Shown: positions 1 to 10,500 of the stretch, piece after piece | Layout: each line of letters starts with the position of its first letter | Position numbering within the stretch: position 1 is the stretch's first letter | Translations under genes and position numbers: made by a program | Source: Balneolales bacterium | GTDB lineage: Bacteria; Bacteroidota; Rhodothermia; Balneolales; Natronogracilivirgulaceae | Direction of reading: 5' to 3' | NCBI GenBank assembly: GCA_007135895.1 | Contig: SLHZ01000287.1 | Location: 1 to 31,011 of the forward strand | Length of the DNA stretch: 31,011 nucleotides | The notes under the pieces: model-generated | The model's input: only the letters and a program-made list of their open reading frames with translations | Database searches by the model: none | What the model was told of the DNA's origin: nothing

Positions 1-3000
1 AAGAATTCATCGGGTCCGTCAAGATAACCGAACACGCGCGTTCGCATCTGAATACGCTGTGAAGCGAGCATAAAACCGTAGCGCAGTTCCGCCTCCATGG
101 AGTGGTTGTGAAACTGATCGTAAATAGGAATGAGTGTCCCGTCCCGTATGTCATAAGAGTCGAGCAGTTCGCTTGGTTCATACCGGTAGCGTATGATGCC
201 TCTCCAACCTAAGGGGGCGATATCACGATGCGGTTCCGGATACGTGAGATTGAAGATCCAGGCCGTTGTCCAGGTAGAACCCGAATAATAGCGTGAAGTC
301 GATCCCGGGATCTCCTGCCGGTACTCCCTTGAATAGAATGATTCGGTGGATACCCGGTAAGGGCTGTAGTGATAGCCGAGTTCAAGCAGGCTCCAGCGAT
401 TCAGCTTGCTGATAAGGCTGACCTCCAGCTGCCACATGTTGTAGGCGATATCGGTGGCGGTGGTATCCGGCAGACAGGCTGTACAGGGGAACTCCTCAAT
501 CTGGAGGCCATCCTGTACGTTTCTCCTGATATTGAAAAATGCCAGTGAGACGGTGGGAGACCAGTGCCGCTTGATGAACGGGAGTCCGGCATATTCCACT
601 TCAAGGAACAGGTCGCGGTCCAGACTGACCAGCCTCCCGGGCGCAAAGAAATTGCTTACACCGTCACTGGAGCGTGATCCGGGGCCAAAGAGAGCACCAC
701 CGAAAATACTGAACCGTTCGCGCATCTCCCGTGATGCAAAGTAGGCGCCGGTTTTGAAGTCACGCCACATATTCGCGCCGAAGTCACCATATTCTCCGGA
801 TCTGAGCAGGGTGGTGTTGCTTCCACGCATACGGGAATAGGTATCAAGCCGGAAGACGGGATAAAACTGGAAAGAGGTAAACTGGTCTTCGTAGCGGTAG
901 AGCTGCCGTTCAGACGATGAGCCTCTTGTCGGAAGCTGAAAAGTATAGGGTGTGTGTGCGCTGTTTTCCTTGACAGCGGATTTCAGCGGTTTGATATCCG
1001 TGTCGTCATAGTCATTGAGATTCCATGAGGAGTCATGTGCAGGATATCTCTGTGAATATCCCGCATCAGAAGCATGAAATGACGAGGTGACCACATCAAA
1101 TATCATTTCAGTGAGATCCAATAAAGCGATTTTGTATCCGTCGGAGCGGTATTCTGAATAGAGGAGCAGCTCGTTTTCCGGATGGGGAGAGGGCATGAAG
1201 GCGCCTCCGGCGACGTTGGTGATCCGGTAAATCTGTTTGTCGGTAAAATCAAGGCGGTACACATTAAAAGCTCCGGAGATATCGGCACTGAAATAGAGGT
1301 AGCGCCCGTCGGGGCTCAGGACAGGATCTCTGAAATCGACGGATTCATCTGCAAGGACGGGTTCTGCCGGATAGGTCCTGCCGGGCTGATCCTCTCCGTA
1401 AGCTCGAAACAGGCCGGATGCGGGAAGCTCTATCTCTATTCGTCCGATATTCCGGTTTCCCGTGCTGGAGTAGGCGAAATAGATAGATTGGCCGGATGGA
1501 TGCCATACCGGCCGGTAAACCTGTTCTCCATTCCGGAAATCAGTCAGCCGGATCAGAGAGTCTTTTTCGACATGATAGAGGAAGAGGTTGGTGGACCCGT
1601 CCTCGATTTTCCCGGCAACAATCGTTTTCCCGTCGGGACTCCATGCGGGATCCTGGAGCCGTTGGTTGCGGGTCAGCCGCCGGCTTTTTCCGGTTTCCAT
1701 ATCGTAGAGGTGGAGGTCCCTGTACTGTTCACCATAGCGGTTGAGGGATGCTCTGCTGTAGGCAATGCTGCTGCCGTCCGGGGAGAAGCTGAAAGAGGTC
1801 TCAAGGCGCCGGAGCAGGGTCTGGTTTAAATGACACGAAAACATGTGTTGGCCGCCGGTGCGGTGTTGCTGATTACCTCCTGATGCATGGAATCGGCGGG
1901 CGGACATATTGTTGTCCGGGTGGCTGGCCTGTTCGTAGATAAGGTTTTCAAAAGCCGTCGATTCAATGGCATGGCCAGTATCTTCGATATCTCTGAGGAT
2001 AAGTTTGGCCACGGCGCTGTAAGTTTCCTTGTTGGAAAGGTAGGCCAGCTGCTTGCCATCGGGATGGAAAACCGGGTGCATATTGAAAAAACCTTTGGTT
2101 TCGACCCACGTCCGGTTGTCCGGCTGGCTGTCCCGGCCTTCCATAAAAATATCATAACGGGCTTTCCGGTCTGCGATCCAGTCATCAAAGAGCTCCGTTC
2201 CGGGAATACCGGTGGCCTGTTCAATGGCCTTGTCGACGTCATGGGTTCCCCGTTGGCTGAATATGCGCGTAATATCGGCCAGTGCCTGTTCTCCGAGACG
2301 TTCTGCTATGTAGCGGGTAAAATCAAAGCCCTGGTTATAGACAAGCTCTCTTTCAAGGGCTGTTTTGGAATAGAAGGTCCCCATCTTTTCCAGTCCCAGA
2401 TAAGTGCCGTCCAGGATGCGGGTGCGTAAAAGCATGTCACGGTGGCTGTCCCAGTCATCATAAAAGATATTGGCACGCATGAACTGGGCGGTGCCTTCGG
2501 CAAGCCAGGCCGGCATGGTGATGCCGGATAGTGGATAGGAAATGATGGTATTCGGGAAGCCGTAGAGTACATCGGGTCGCCGGACCTCTTCGTAGGAGAG
2601 CCATTGCAGATAGGTCGCCGGATGGCGGCGGCTGTTCTTCATGGCGGCCTGAAGCTGGATAATGTGGGTGAACTCATGGGTAATCACATTGCGCAGCCAG
2701 TCATGTGTTCCCCTGAGCGGTGTATCGAGGGAAGGCAGCCAGATTTCAATTTTGTTATCATAAAAGAAAGCTGCGCCATTGGAGTAATCCAGCCGGTCGA
2801 TAAGGAGAATGCTGATTTTATGATCGGGCTCATGATTGTACAACTCCGTGATGGGAATGTAGATTTCCTCGGCTATCCGTGATATCACCTGAGCCGGCCG
2901 GCTGTTGCCCTCCTGAAAATGGACCAGGAAGTGGTCGCTTTCAATAGTATACCATTCCAGATGATGATAGGGGTAATTATAGAATACCGGGTTGCGCTGA

Positions 3001-3068
3001 GCCTGCAGATCTGCTGTAGTGATCAATAGGACCAGGATTGTGAGACCGGTGGCAACGACGCATCGCAT
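1..3068 (-). CDS. Secreted peptidase-MA / TolB-like repeat / outer-membrane barrel protein (3' end outside window)
   Basis: An open frame runs from the ATG at 3068 to the left edge without a stop (at least 1022 residues), so the C-terminus is missing. A signal peptide (about residues 1-24, ending LQAQ) is followed by a gluzincin-like zinc site: H131-E132-x-x-H135 in the motif HEFTHI, and a likely third ligand E191 in AWLAEGTAQF. This matches the peptidase MA-like family and the site is intact. Six PD40/TolB-type blades follow (about residues 325-640; FSPDGSSIAYS, WSPDGKTIVAG and WHPSGQSIYFAY are clear). From about residue 720 onward, alternating polar/aromatic strands look like an outer-membrane beta-barrel. 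The gene is last in the porU-porV cluster, 91 nt after the M6-like gene. I infer a cell-surface or periplasm-facing metallopeptidase; its substrate is unknown. The start was chosen for the signal peptide. Confidence 0.85.
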   Translation of the reverse strand, partial: MRCVVATGLTILVLLITTADLQAQRNPVFYNYPYHHLEWYTIESDHFLVHFQEGNSRPAQVISRIAEEIYIPITELYNHEPDHKISILLIDRLDYSNGAAFFYDNKIEIWLPSLDTPLRGTHDWLRNVITHEFTHIIQLQAAMKNSRRHPATYLQWLSYEEVRRPDVLYGFPNTIISYPLSGITMPAWLAEGTAQFMRANIFYDDWDSHRDMLLRTRILDGTYLGLEKMGTFYSKTALERELVYNQGFDFTRYIAERLGEQALADITRIFSQRGTHDVDKAIEQATGIPGTELFDDWIADRKARYDIFMEGRDSQPDNRTWVETKGFFNMHPVFHPDGKQLAYLSNKETYSAVAKLILRDIEDTGHAIESTAFENLIYEQASHPDNNMSARRFHASGGNQQHRTGGQHMFSCHLNQTLLRRLETSFSFSPDGSSIAYSRASLNRYGEQYRDLHLYDMETGKSRRLTRNQRLQDPAWSPDGKTIVAGKIEDGSTNLFLYHVEKDSLIRLTDFRNGEQVYRPVWHPSGQSIYFAYSSTGNRNIGRIEIELPASGLFRAYGEDQPGRTYPAEPVLADESVDFRDPVLSPDGRYLYFSADISGAFNVYRLDFTDKQIYRITNVAGGAFMPSPHPENELLLYSEYRSDGYKIALLDLTEMIFDVVTSSFHASDAGYSQRYPAHDSSWNLNDYDDTDIKPLKSAVKENSAHTPYTFQLPTRGSSSERQLYRYEDQFTSFQFYPVFRLDTYSRMRGSNTTLLRSGEYGDFGANMWRDFKTGAYFASREMRERFSIFGGALFGPGSRSSDGVSNFFAPGRLVSLDRDLFLEVEYAGLPFIKRHWSPTVSLAFFNIRRNVQDGLQIEEFPCTACLPDTTATDIAYNMWQLEVSLISKLNRWSLLELGYHYSPYRVSTESFYSREYRQEIPGSTSRYYSGSTWTTAWIFNLTYPEPHRDIAPLGWRGIIRYRYEPSELLDSYDIRDGTLIPIYDQFHNHSMEAELRYGFMLASQRIQMRTRVFGYLDGPDEF

Positions 3069-3159
3069 GGAAGCCGCGGCATGCAGGTAACGCAGCCAGC
3101 ATTTGCCGGGAAGAGATAAGCGCGCATGTGGTCGGGAACAGGTCATTCCGGTTTTGGTA

Positions 3160-6100
3160 TCAGCGGTTAACAACGATTTTGATCAGGGAGGATTCGCTTT
3201 TGGAACCGTTGCCGGCTCTGACGCGGGCGAAGTAGATGCCATTGCCCCAGGAGGAGGTATTCAGCCGGACTTCCTGCGGATACTGCCCGGGTGTTTCGGT
3301 TGTATGTTCGAAGACGGTTCGTCCGGCCGGATGCATGACAGTGATGTCGATGCGGGCCGGTTCAGAGGTCATGAATCGAATATGGGTGTGATCGGTTGCC
3401 GGGTTGGGCCAGTTGTATGTTTCCTGCTTGTTAAGGAGTCCGAAGTCTTCAGGCGGCCTTGCTGTCTGCCGGGCGTTCTTTCCCGCCTTATTGCCGGGCT
3501 GGGGTCCGTAGACACGGCCCCAGGCGATGGTGCCCCGCTCGGGCAGGTTCCATGCCTTGACTTCACCTCCGGGGGCCACTGAAATCAGATATTCGCCGGC
3601 GATAAGCAGCGGTGGTGGCTGATGGCCGTCCGGGTCGGCACTTCCGGCCAGCAGGGGGAAGTCCTCAATGAGTTCTGCGAAGCGGTTGTAAGCCCGGATG
3701 CTGATGTTCAATGTGTCCGATGCCGCAATGATTAACTCAAGATGCCCGTCACCGGTAAGGTCGGCCAGAAGCGGAGAGCCAATGTAACGGTTTTCGTATC
3801 TGGCCTGCAGCGGGAAGTGGTCAAGCAGAGCGCCATAGCGGTTCAAACCAAGGAGCCTCTTGCCATCATCATCGGTGAAAAAAAGATCAAGGCTGTTGTC
3901 ACCGGTCCAGTCACCCAATGCAGGCCAGGAGAGGTTGTTTCCCTCGTAGACGACATCAAGCTGCCATTCCCGGGAGCTGTTTTTTTTGATGAGGCAGAGG
4001 CGGTGGTCGGTTAGCAGGAAAAAAGCGGGGTCGTCATCACCGCTGAAGCGGATATTGCCGGTGTATTTTCGCAGGGACACCCGGTCCTGCTGGTCGAGAT
4101 CATAAAAGAATGATCCATCGGAAATCTCAAAACGGTCGTTGAGCAGGAAGGAAAACAGTCCGTTTGTTTCGGCGCTTTGCTGGTATGCACCGCTGAAATC
4201 GTCCAGGAGAGATCCTTCTTCTGTGAAGCGAGCAGGCGTCAGATCGGCATGGATCTCATTGACACCCGTACTGCTGACCAGGCCGGGTCCGGATGGTATA
4301 TTCCGCAGTGGCTGGGGCCATGCGGGGAGCCACTGGTCGTTTTCATAGATCCATGACCGGATCTCCTGAGGGGTGGTTCCATGGCCTGTTTGTCCTGAGA
4401 TGATCCGATTTTCCCTGATGAGCGGAGAGGAGGGCCATGGATGTTCCAGGAAAGTATGGGGCTCGTCGTTTGCGGGAAATGGAGCGATAAAGAAACCATC
4501 GGGTGAGGGCAGAAGCAACTGGTTGCCGTCAGGATTGGAAATCAGCTCCGGGCTGACGGGGAAGGCGGTTGTTTCAGGGGGAAAGACCGGTCTGGTTAGC
4601 CATGCCGGCTGTGGGGAGTCAACGGGCCGTGTCCAGATGCCGGGAAGAGAGCGGGCGTAAAACCAGGCAATGTCGAGGTTGTCTGAAAAATCAAAAAACT
4701 CGAAAAAGGACGGACTTCCGGTGTTGCTGTGATTGGAGGGACGCGTATCGGGTCCGAACCGGTTTTCATAGGCAACAATGCTGTCCCCTGTGGCGGTGAT
4801 GACGGTAAAGTCATTGCCAGACCACCAGAAGTCGAAAGCGTGTCCGTTCACGAAGCGATCTTGTCCGGGCAGCGGCGGCCGGCCAATGTCTCTGGAACCA
4901 TCGGCTTCGACCAGCTGGACTCCCCGGCGGTCACGGTCGGCATTTACCCGGTTTTGACTGATCGTTCTTCGTATTACAGCCTCGTCGATATGCCATATCA
5001 GGATGCCGCCATTGAGGATCCGGTCGTCATGATCTCCCCGTGCGTCTTCCTCGTCGAAATCGGGGCCACCGGGCAGACTCCAGTCGAAGTTGCTGACATT
5101 GGTGATAACGCCGGGTTCAAGGATCTCATCGTATCGTGAGATATCGAAGGGATCGAATCGCGCATCATCCGGTTCAATAAAGCGGGTGACAGTACGTCCG
5201 TCGGGTGTACGAATGGTCAGTTCGAGAGGTTCGAGGTCCGGATTTCGATGTCGGTTCTCAATGAGGAAGTATTCATCGTCGGATATGCGGTGCCGTGCTA
5301 TGCTTAAATCCTGTTGCATGGAGGCGGCCGGCAGCATAATGGGCTGGCTGGTATCGAGGGTGATGTCGAAGGGTTCGGCCCATCCGAGATGGATTTTTTC
5401 CCAGGCGGAGGGCTCCGGAGGAAACAGACCACGGTAGGAGAAGATGGAGGCTCCGTCCATGAGTCCGAACCGGCCGATAGCCGAAGCGCCGGTCCGGGTG
5501 TCAAACAGGTCGGGCAGGCCGAGGAAGCTGCCGATATTAGCGACGAGGATGCCATTGATGGAGAGCTGGAGTACGTATTCGGTTCCGGTGATGTCTTCAC
5601 CGGCGCGGGACTGGGTTTGCGGGATTAGTGCTGTATTGGTCACACGCAACACCGGATCACCAATATCGAATCCGTCAAATGCAGGATCATCCAGCAGACG
5701 TCCGAGGGCGTTGGTTCCCAGATAGACCGAGGGAATATCCTGGGGTGTTTTATAGAGGCTGGTGCCCATGAGTTCGATATTGCGACCGGCTCCGGCGTGG
5801 AAGATGATAAACATCGTGCGATCCGGGTCGGGGCTCTGGCCGGGAGGCGGACTAACGGGGCCAACGCGGTTCCAGACATCGCGTGCCAGATGTGCGAGTT
5901 TGAAATTTTCTTCACTGGTTTCACCAATCGGGGCATAGTCCCTCATCGGGTGGTCCAGTCGTACCATATCCGGGTGGATATGGTAGGAGATATTCAGCCG
6001 GTTGCCGGAGACGCTTTCAAAGTAGTTTTTGGCAAATTCGAGATGAGCCTCGAAGTGGGTGCGGTTATGGGGCAGGGGGTCGATGACGATGTCGTCACGT

Positions 6101-6351
6101 TGCAGGTAATCCAGATCAAATGTGCCGTCCCCCGATGTAAAGCGGTTTTGTTCGGGCTGGAATTCTGCCATGACGGCGATGATATGCAGGGTATCGCCGG
6201 TATCCATGCCTGCGGGGGCCTCTGCAGAGAGAGCCAGGCTGGTGCTTCTGAAGGTCAACTCTGCCGGAGGAGATGCCCCGGCAGTGTAACTGAAAAACAG
6301 GAGAAGGGGGAAATAACAGATAAATCTGCTTCTCCGGAAGCATGGAAGCAT
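3160..6351 (-). CDS. M6-like (immune-inhibitor-A family) secreted protein with degenerate zinc site and T9SS type A sorting domain
   Basis: 1063 residues. An N-terminal signal peptide (about 1-26) precedes an M6-like peptidase domain (about 50-560). The family signatures GLPDLFD, GGILIWHIDEAV and QLVEADGSRDIG are present. At the catalytic helix, where active M6 members read HExxH-x-LGLPDLYD, this protein reads ANIGS (A271, N272, S275), so all three motif residues are lost and it is probably not a protease. Two FG-GAP/VCBS-like calcium blades follow (DWTGDNSLDLFF, DLTGDGHLELII, about 810-900). The last 90 or so residues (YNWPNPATDHTHIRF to the end) are a T9SS type A CTD. The protein is thus predicted to be exported by the T9SS and handled by the sortase PorU. 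Its gene starts 34 nt after porV, which suggests co-transcription and perhaps a structural or accessory role. Confidence 0.85.
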   Translation of the reverse strand: MLPCFRRSRFICYFPLLLFFSYTAGASPPAELTFRSTSLALSAEAPAGMDTGDTLHIIAVMAEFQPEQNRFTSGDGTFDLDYLQRDDIVIDPLPHNRTHFEAHLEFAKNYFESVSGNRLNISYHIHPDMVRLDHPMRDYAPIGETSEENFKLAHLARDVWNRVGPVSPPPGQSPDPDRTMFIIFHAGAGRNIELMGTSLYKTPQDIPSVYLGTNALGRLLDDPAFDGFDIGDPVLRVTNTALIPQTQSRAGEDITGTEYVLQLSINGILVANIGSFLGLPDLFDTRTGASAIGRFGLMDGASIFSYRGLFPPEPSAWEKIHLGWAEPFDITLDTSQPIMLPAASMQQDLSIARHRISDDEYFLIENRHRNPDLEPLELTIRTPDGRTVTRFIEPDDARFDPFDISRYDEILEPGVITNVSNFDWSLPGGPDFDEEDARGDHDDRILNGGILIWHIDEAVIRRTISQNRVNADRDRRGVQLVEADGSRDIGRPPLPGQDRFVNGHAFDFWWSGNDFTVITATGDSIVAYENRFGPDTRPSNHSNTGSPSFFEFFDFSDNLDIAWFYARSLPGIWTRPVDSPQPAWLTRPVFPPETTAFPVSPELISNPDGNQLLLPSPDGFFIAPFPANDEPHTFLEHPWPSSPLIRENRIISGQTGHGTTPQEIRSWIYENDQWLPAWPQPLRNIPSGPGLVSSTGVNEIHADLTPARFTEEGSLLDDFSGAYQQSAETNGLFSFLLNDRFEISDGSFFYDLDQQDRVSLRKYTGNIRFSGDDDPAFFLLTDHRLCLIKKNSSREWQLDVVYEGNNLSWPALGDWTGDNSLDLFFTDDDGKRLLGLNRYGALLDHFPLQARYENRYIGSPLLADLTGDGHLELIIAASDTLNISIRAYNRFAELIEDFPLLAGSADPDGHQPPPLLIAGEYLISVAPGGEVKAWNLPERGTIAWGRVYGPQPGNKAGKNARQTARPPEDFGLLNKQETYNWPNPATDHTHIRFMTSEPARIDITVMHPAGRTVFEHTTETPGQYPQEVRLNTSSWGNGIYFARVRAGNGSKSESSLIKIVVNR

Positions 6352-6385
6352 TCGGAAGTCAGAAATTGGTGGCCGGATAGTGGTT

Positions 6386-7507
6386 CTAGAAGTTCAGCAG
6401 GGCGGTAAAGCGCAACGTATTGGCAAGCGGGTGATCTTCTTCGATGGTATAAATATAACTGAAGTCGATTCCGAATATGTTATAGCGCAGTCCGGCGCCA
6501 AAAGTGAGGAACTCGCGGGCTCCGTTATTGGGAGACTCGTAGAAATAACCGGCTCTGAGAGCGAAAAGTTTGTCATACCAGTACTCCAAACCAAGACCGA
6601 CCATGATTTGTTCGCTCAGTGGCACATCGACGATCTTTTGACCGTCGTGTCGTGTATAGGTGTCCCATGACCGGAACAGCGCTTCAATGGTGCCCATGGA
6701 CCGGCCTTCTTCATCGTTGCGAGCCATGATCTTGGAGAAGTCGTTGCTCAGGGTGATCGTGTTGAAACCGTTCCGGTCAAGATCCATTTTGTAAGCCCAG
6801 CCAATACGAAGCAGGGTGGGCAGGGGATCTTTTTGCGCCTCATCGGTATACTGAATAGCGGGACCTATATTGGAGAGGTTCAGACCGGCCCGGACTTGTG
6901 CTTCTCGATTGGCGATCATGAAAGGGGTGGAGCGGTAGAGTGTGGCGATATCAAGGCCAACGCTGGTCCCGTTCCGGGCGGTTTGTCCGCTGACATCGGT
7001 TCCGGCAGGTACAAGGTTACTGAAAATGAATCGCAGACCGGTGCCAACGGCAAGGTTTTCATTGACTTTGAAGCCGTAAGAGAATCCGGAGGCCACTTCA
7101 TAGCTGGAGAATTTCCCCAGCTCATTGCCACGCTCGTCTGTCCGCATCTGTTCTCCGAGATTCAGGAAGGTGATATGAGCTCCGATGGTACCGATGCCGT
7201 CGATGTGATATCTTCCCGCCAGGTAATCGTAAAACATATCCACATTGAAGTTGGGCAGCCAGTCGGCATGGGTCAGACTGACTTCGTGCCCTTCCAGGAA
7301 AGCCAGGCCAGCCGGGTTCCAGAAAATAGCTGTAGCGTTATCGGCAATTGCTACTCCTGAGTTGCCCATGCCGGCGGTTCGTGAATCGGGCTCAATCTGA
7401 AGGAAGGGGACGGCAGTGATACCAACCTGAGCTAAAGCAGTGCCAGTGAGGACCGTAAGCCAGGCTCCTGCAGTTAAAAAACAGATAAGGGAGATCTTTT
7501 TCAGCAT
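6386..7507 (-). CDS. porV: PorV, type IX secretion outer-membrane shuttle protein
   Basis: 373 residues from the ATG at 7507. The open frame continues upstream to 7690 inside porU, but the signal peptide (MLKKISLICFL to ALAQ) begins at this ATG, so the shorter form is chosen. After the signal peptide comes the PorV/LptO signature FLQIEPDSRTAGMGNSG with DNATAIFWNPAG, typical of this FadL-like 14-stranded barrel family. The C-terminus ends in Phe (ALLNF), the usual signal for BAM-assembled barrels. In the T9SS, PorV carries folded CTD cargo from the SprA translocon to the PorU sortase. The gene lies 46 nt downstream of porU and 34 nt upstream of the CTD-bearing M6-like gene, so the three probably form an operon. 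Confidence 0.92.
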   Translation of the reverse strand: MLKKISLICFLTAGAWLTVLTGTALAQVGITAVPFLQIEPDSRTAGMGNSGVAIADNATAIFWNPAGLAFLEGHEVSLTHADWLPNFNVDMFYDYLAGRYHIDGIGTIGAHITFLNLGEQMRTDERGNELGKFSSYEVASGFSYGFKVNENLAVGTGLRFIFSNLVPAGTDVSGQTARNGTSVGLDIATLYRSTPFMIANREAQVRAGLNLSNIGPAIQYTDEAQKDPLPTLLRIGWAYKMDLDRNGFNTITLSNDFSKIMARNDEEGRSMGTIEALFRSWDTYTRHDGQKIVDVPLSEQIMVGLGLEYWYDKLFALRAGYFYESPNNGAREFLTFGAGLRYNIFGIDFSYIYTIEEDHPLANTLRFTALLNF

Positions 7508-7553
7508 GACAGAAAGTATTCTTGTTGTTGTTTCATGTAAAATAACGCAAAAA

Positions 7554-10500
7554 TCATCTAAAAATGACAAGTCTTTCGATTTTATCTTGAGTTTGTCGAC
7601 CCTGGCCGGTATCGGCTCTGACCTGCAGGTGGTAGAGATAGGTGCCTGATGCCAGACGATGGTTGTCGTCATCACGGCCATGCCAGTCAATGCGCACCAT
7701 ATTGCCGGATGTTATGAGCTGTTCCCTGCGGATGGTGGTCACCGGTTTTCCGCTGAGGGTAAAGATACGGATATTTACATCCATTGGAACCCCCGGCTGA
7801 TTGTGTTCAAAGATAAAATGGGTGAACTGATGCATGGGGTTGGGATAATTATAGACATTGCGGATTTGAAGTTCGCTGCTGTCGAGAACCTGGAAATGAA
7901 TTTCCGCTTCACCGAGGTTATTGAACACATCCCATGCCCTGACCCTGAGTCTGTACGACCCTTCCCTGAGGTTATTGAGCGGGTATTCAATGCGGCCGCT
8001 GGTAAAATCATCCAGGTCACTCAGGTAGTAGTCGTTCAAAACAATGGTATTTCGGCTGGTTTCGTCATTTCTGTCTTCGATGATGGCTACGATTTCATGG
8101 CCTACGCCGGCTCCGGTGGTATTGATGCCGGTGTTGTCGTTGAGCAGGACAATGAGTTGTGGAGCGTCATTGACGATACCCCCGTCGGTGAAAAGCTCGT
8201 CATTGAGATAGATGGTGATATCCGGACCTTTGCCGTCGTCCATGGCATCGGGATTCCGGCTGCGGATACGGAAGCCCGAGTTGGCGCCGGTGGCACTTCC
8301 GGTTTGTTCCCGGGCAAAGACATGCGCACGACCGCTCCGTGTAGAGTAGGAGACATCTTTCGGGATAATGAATTCGCTGCGGAAGGTGCCGGAAGAGACA
8401 GATACGCGTCCGTTGAACAGGGCATCGGTCTGGACGTGATAGCCGCAGTTGTCCAGATAGCAGTCGTTATCGGCGACCCAGGGCAGGTCAGGATATCGAA
8501 CCAGTCTCTTCGCGTCGAAAACACGGATGCTGGCTTCCCCGTTGAAACCGGTGTCGACTGTGCCGTCCGGTCGCAGAATATGGCCGCTGAGGGAGACCCT
8601 GTCGAGGGCCCGGAGTTCAAAAAGGGTGTCGGGCTGCACGGGCAGATCATTTATCTCCGTGATTTCTGCACGGGCTTCGGGCAGGCCGATTCGCATGGCA
8701 GGATCACCAAGAAGGATGAACTTCCGGCTGTTAAAAACAGTGCCGACAGGAGTATTCTTTGTTTCCCTGAAGATGTCGCCCAGTCTTTTGGGCAAGCCGT
8801 CGTCATCACGGCGGGTCATGGCACGGGTCAGGGCGATATTGAGCCCCATGTTGAGAACAGCGGGAGAAGGTGCAGTGAAAACAACCCGGGTGGTAGTGAA
8901 CGCGGCGACGATACCGCCGTCTGGATGTAACAGTAGTTTTTCGGCTCCGGATTGGTCTTCCGTATCATCAAAACGTCCGAACGAGCATGTGGCCGTGACC
9001 ATGATACCAAGCCGGTCGCGATTGTGTAAACGGCCGATATCATCCGAGCTGAATAGCCGCTGGTCCGTGAGGAACTGTTCTGCTCCGTGACCCGAGAAAT
9101 TAAATACCAGTGTGCCGTCATTAATGCGGTCAATCATGGCCTGGGTAGCCTGCGGGACCCGCCGGCCGGCACTGGTGTTTTCAAAGGGGAAGGAAATCTG
9201 GTAGATTTTTTCCAGCCGGATTCCGGTAGCGTCCTGGTCAATTACTTCCGCCGTGCCATCAGCGTTGAAAATGTGAAGGTCGCCGTCATTGGAACGGCCG
9301 GCAACATCGTCATCGGCAATAAAGGTAAAAAGATTTTGCCACTCGCCGCGGTTTCTGTGGTCTTCGTAGGTTTTGATTTTGTCGACCAAAAGGCGGGCTT
9401 CGTCTCGTGTCTGAACCGGAAGGCGGCCCACACCCAGGTCCATCAGATTAATTGGGTTGCCGGGAGTGCTGGCCTGGGGCCAGAGTCCTTCATTATCGCC
9501 CATGAAGGTGAAAAAGTCATCACTGCCATAGCTGTTGGTGCGGTGGATGGACTCTTCGCTCTGGTAGGTGAAGACGAAATTGCGCATGACCGGATTGGCG
9601 ACGATATTTTTGTAGTCGTACGTAGTATCACCAAATAGCAGCAGATACCGGGGCAGAGGTCTTCCGGCAGCACCGGCCCGCAGATAGAGAAAGCGGACAT
9701 AATCCCGTAACGCTGTAAAATCGGGTACACCGCCGTTGAATTCATTGAATATCTGGTTTTGCGTTACAATAACCGGAATGAGACCGTCGCGTTCGAAACG
9801 GTAGCCGGCCAGTCGTTCGGCTTCTTCTGTAAAGGGTTCGGCTGTGATAATGATATAGTCGGGATATACGGAGGGGTTGCGGATATTCTGGTTGGCCATC
9901 TCTTCACCGGCGGGTGGCCGCCGGAAGGTGTCTCTGGCCAGGATACGCTTGCCGGGCAGTGAGGAGTGGATGACGGTGTGCTGCCCTCCCTGAGCCTGCA
10001 CTTCCAGTTTCACGGGCTGGATGGGATCGGTAATATCCAGAACGAAGGGTTCCCGGCTGAAACCGGTCATTAGATAGCGTACCAATTCGCCATTGCCATT
10101 ATCAGGTGAAAGGAAAAGCAGGCGGCCGTTGTGAGCCGAGAGCCGGCGCTCGGCGCGTATCCGGATCCAGTTTACCCAGCCGCGTGATGCGCTGGAGGGA
10201 TTCTCAAACGTAGCGGCAATGGTGATGATGTCGTTCTGAAGTGAAAAACCGGTCAGGGTTTGCCGCAATTCGGCAATTCGGGCAGAAAGATGTGTGGCGG
10301 CCGTCAGGCTTGGGATACTGTTGATGGGAAGGGTTGGCAATGCCGTGCTTCCGTTGACCGTGAAGGAGAATCGGGATGTTTCCAGAGATCGTGCGCCCAT
10401 GGAAAACCAGACTTCAATATCCGAGCCCTGAACGAAACCATGAAGGGTGTCGGTCATGATAACTTGTGAGTGTGAATGAACGGGGTCAAAACCCTGTCCA

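Noticed and set aside
7508..7690. 61-codon N-terminal extension of porV
   Set aside because: It would overlap the end of porU and push the clear signal peptide to the middle of the protein.
7659..8930. 423-codon plus-strand open frame
   Set aside because: Antisense to the C-terminal half of porU; no recognisable motif, and long mirror frames are expected at this base composition.
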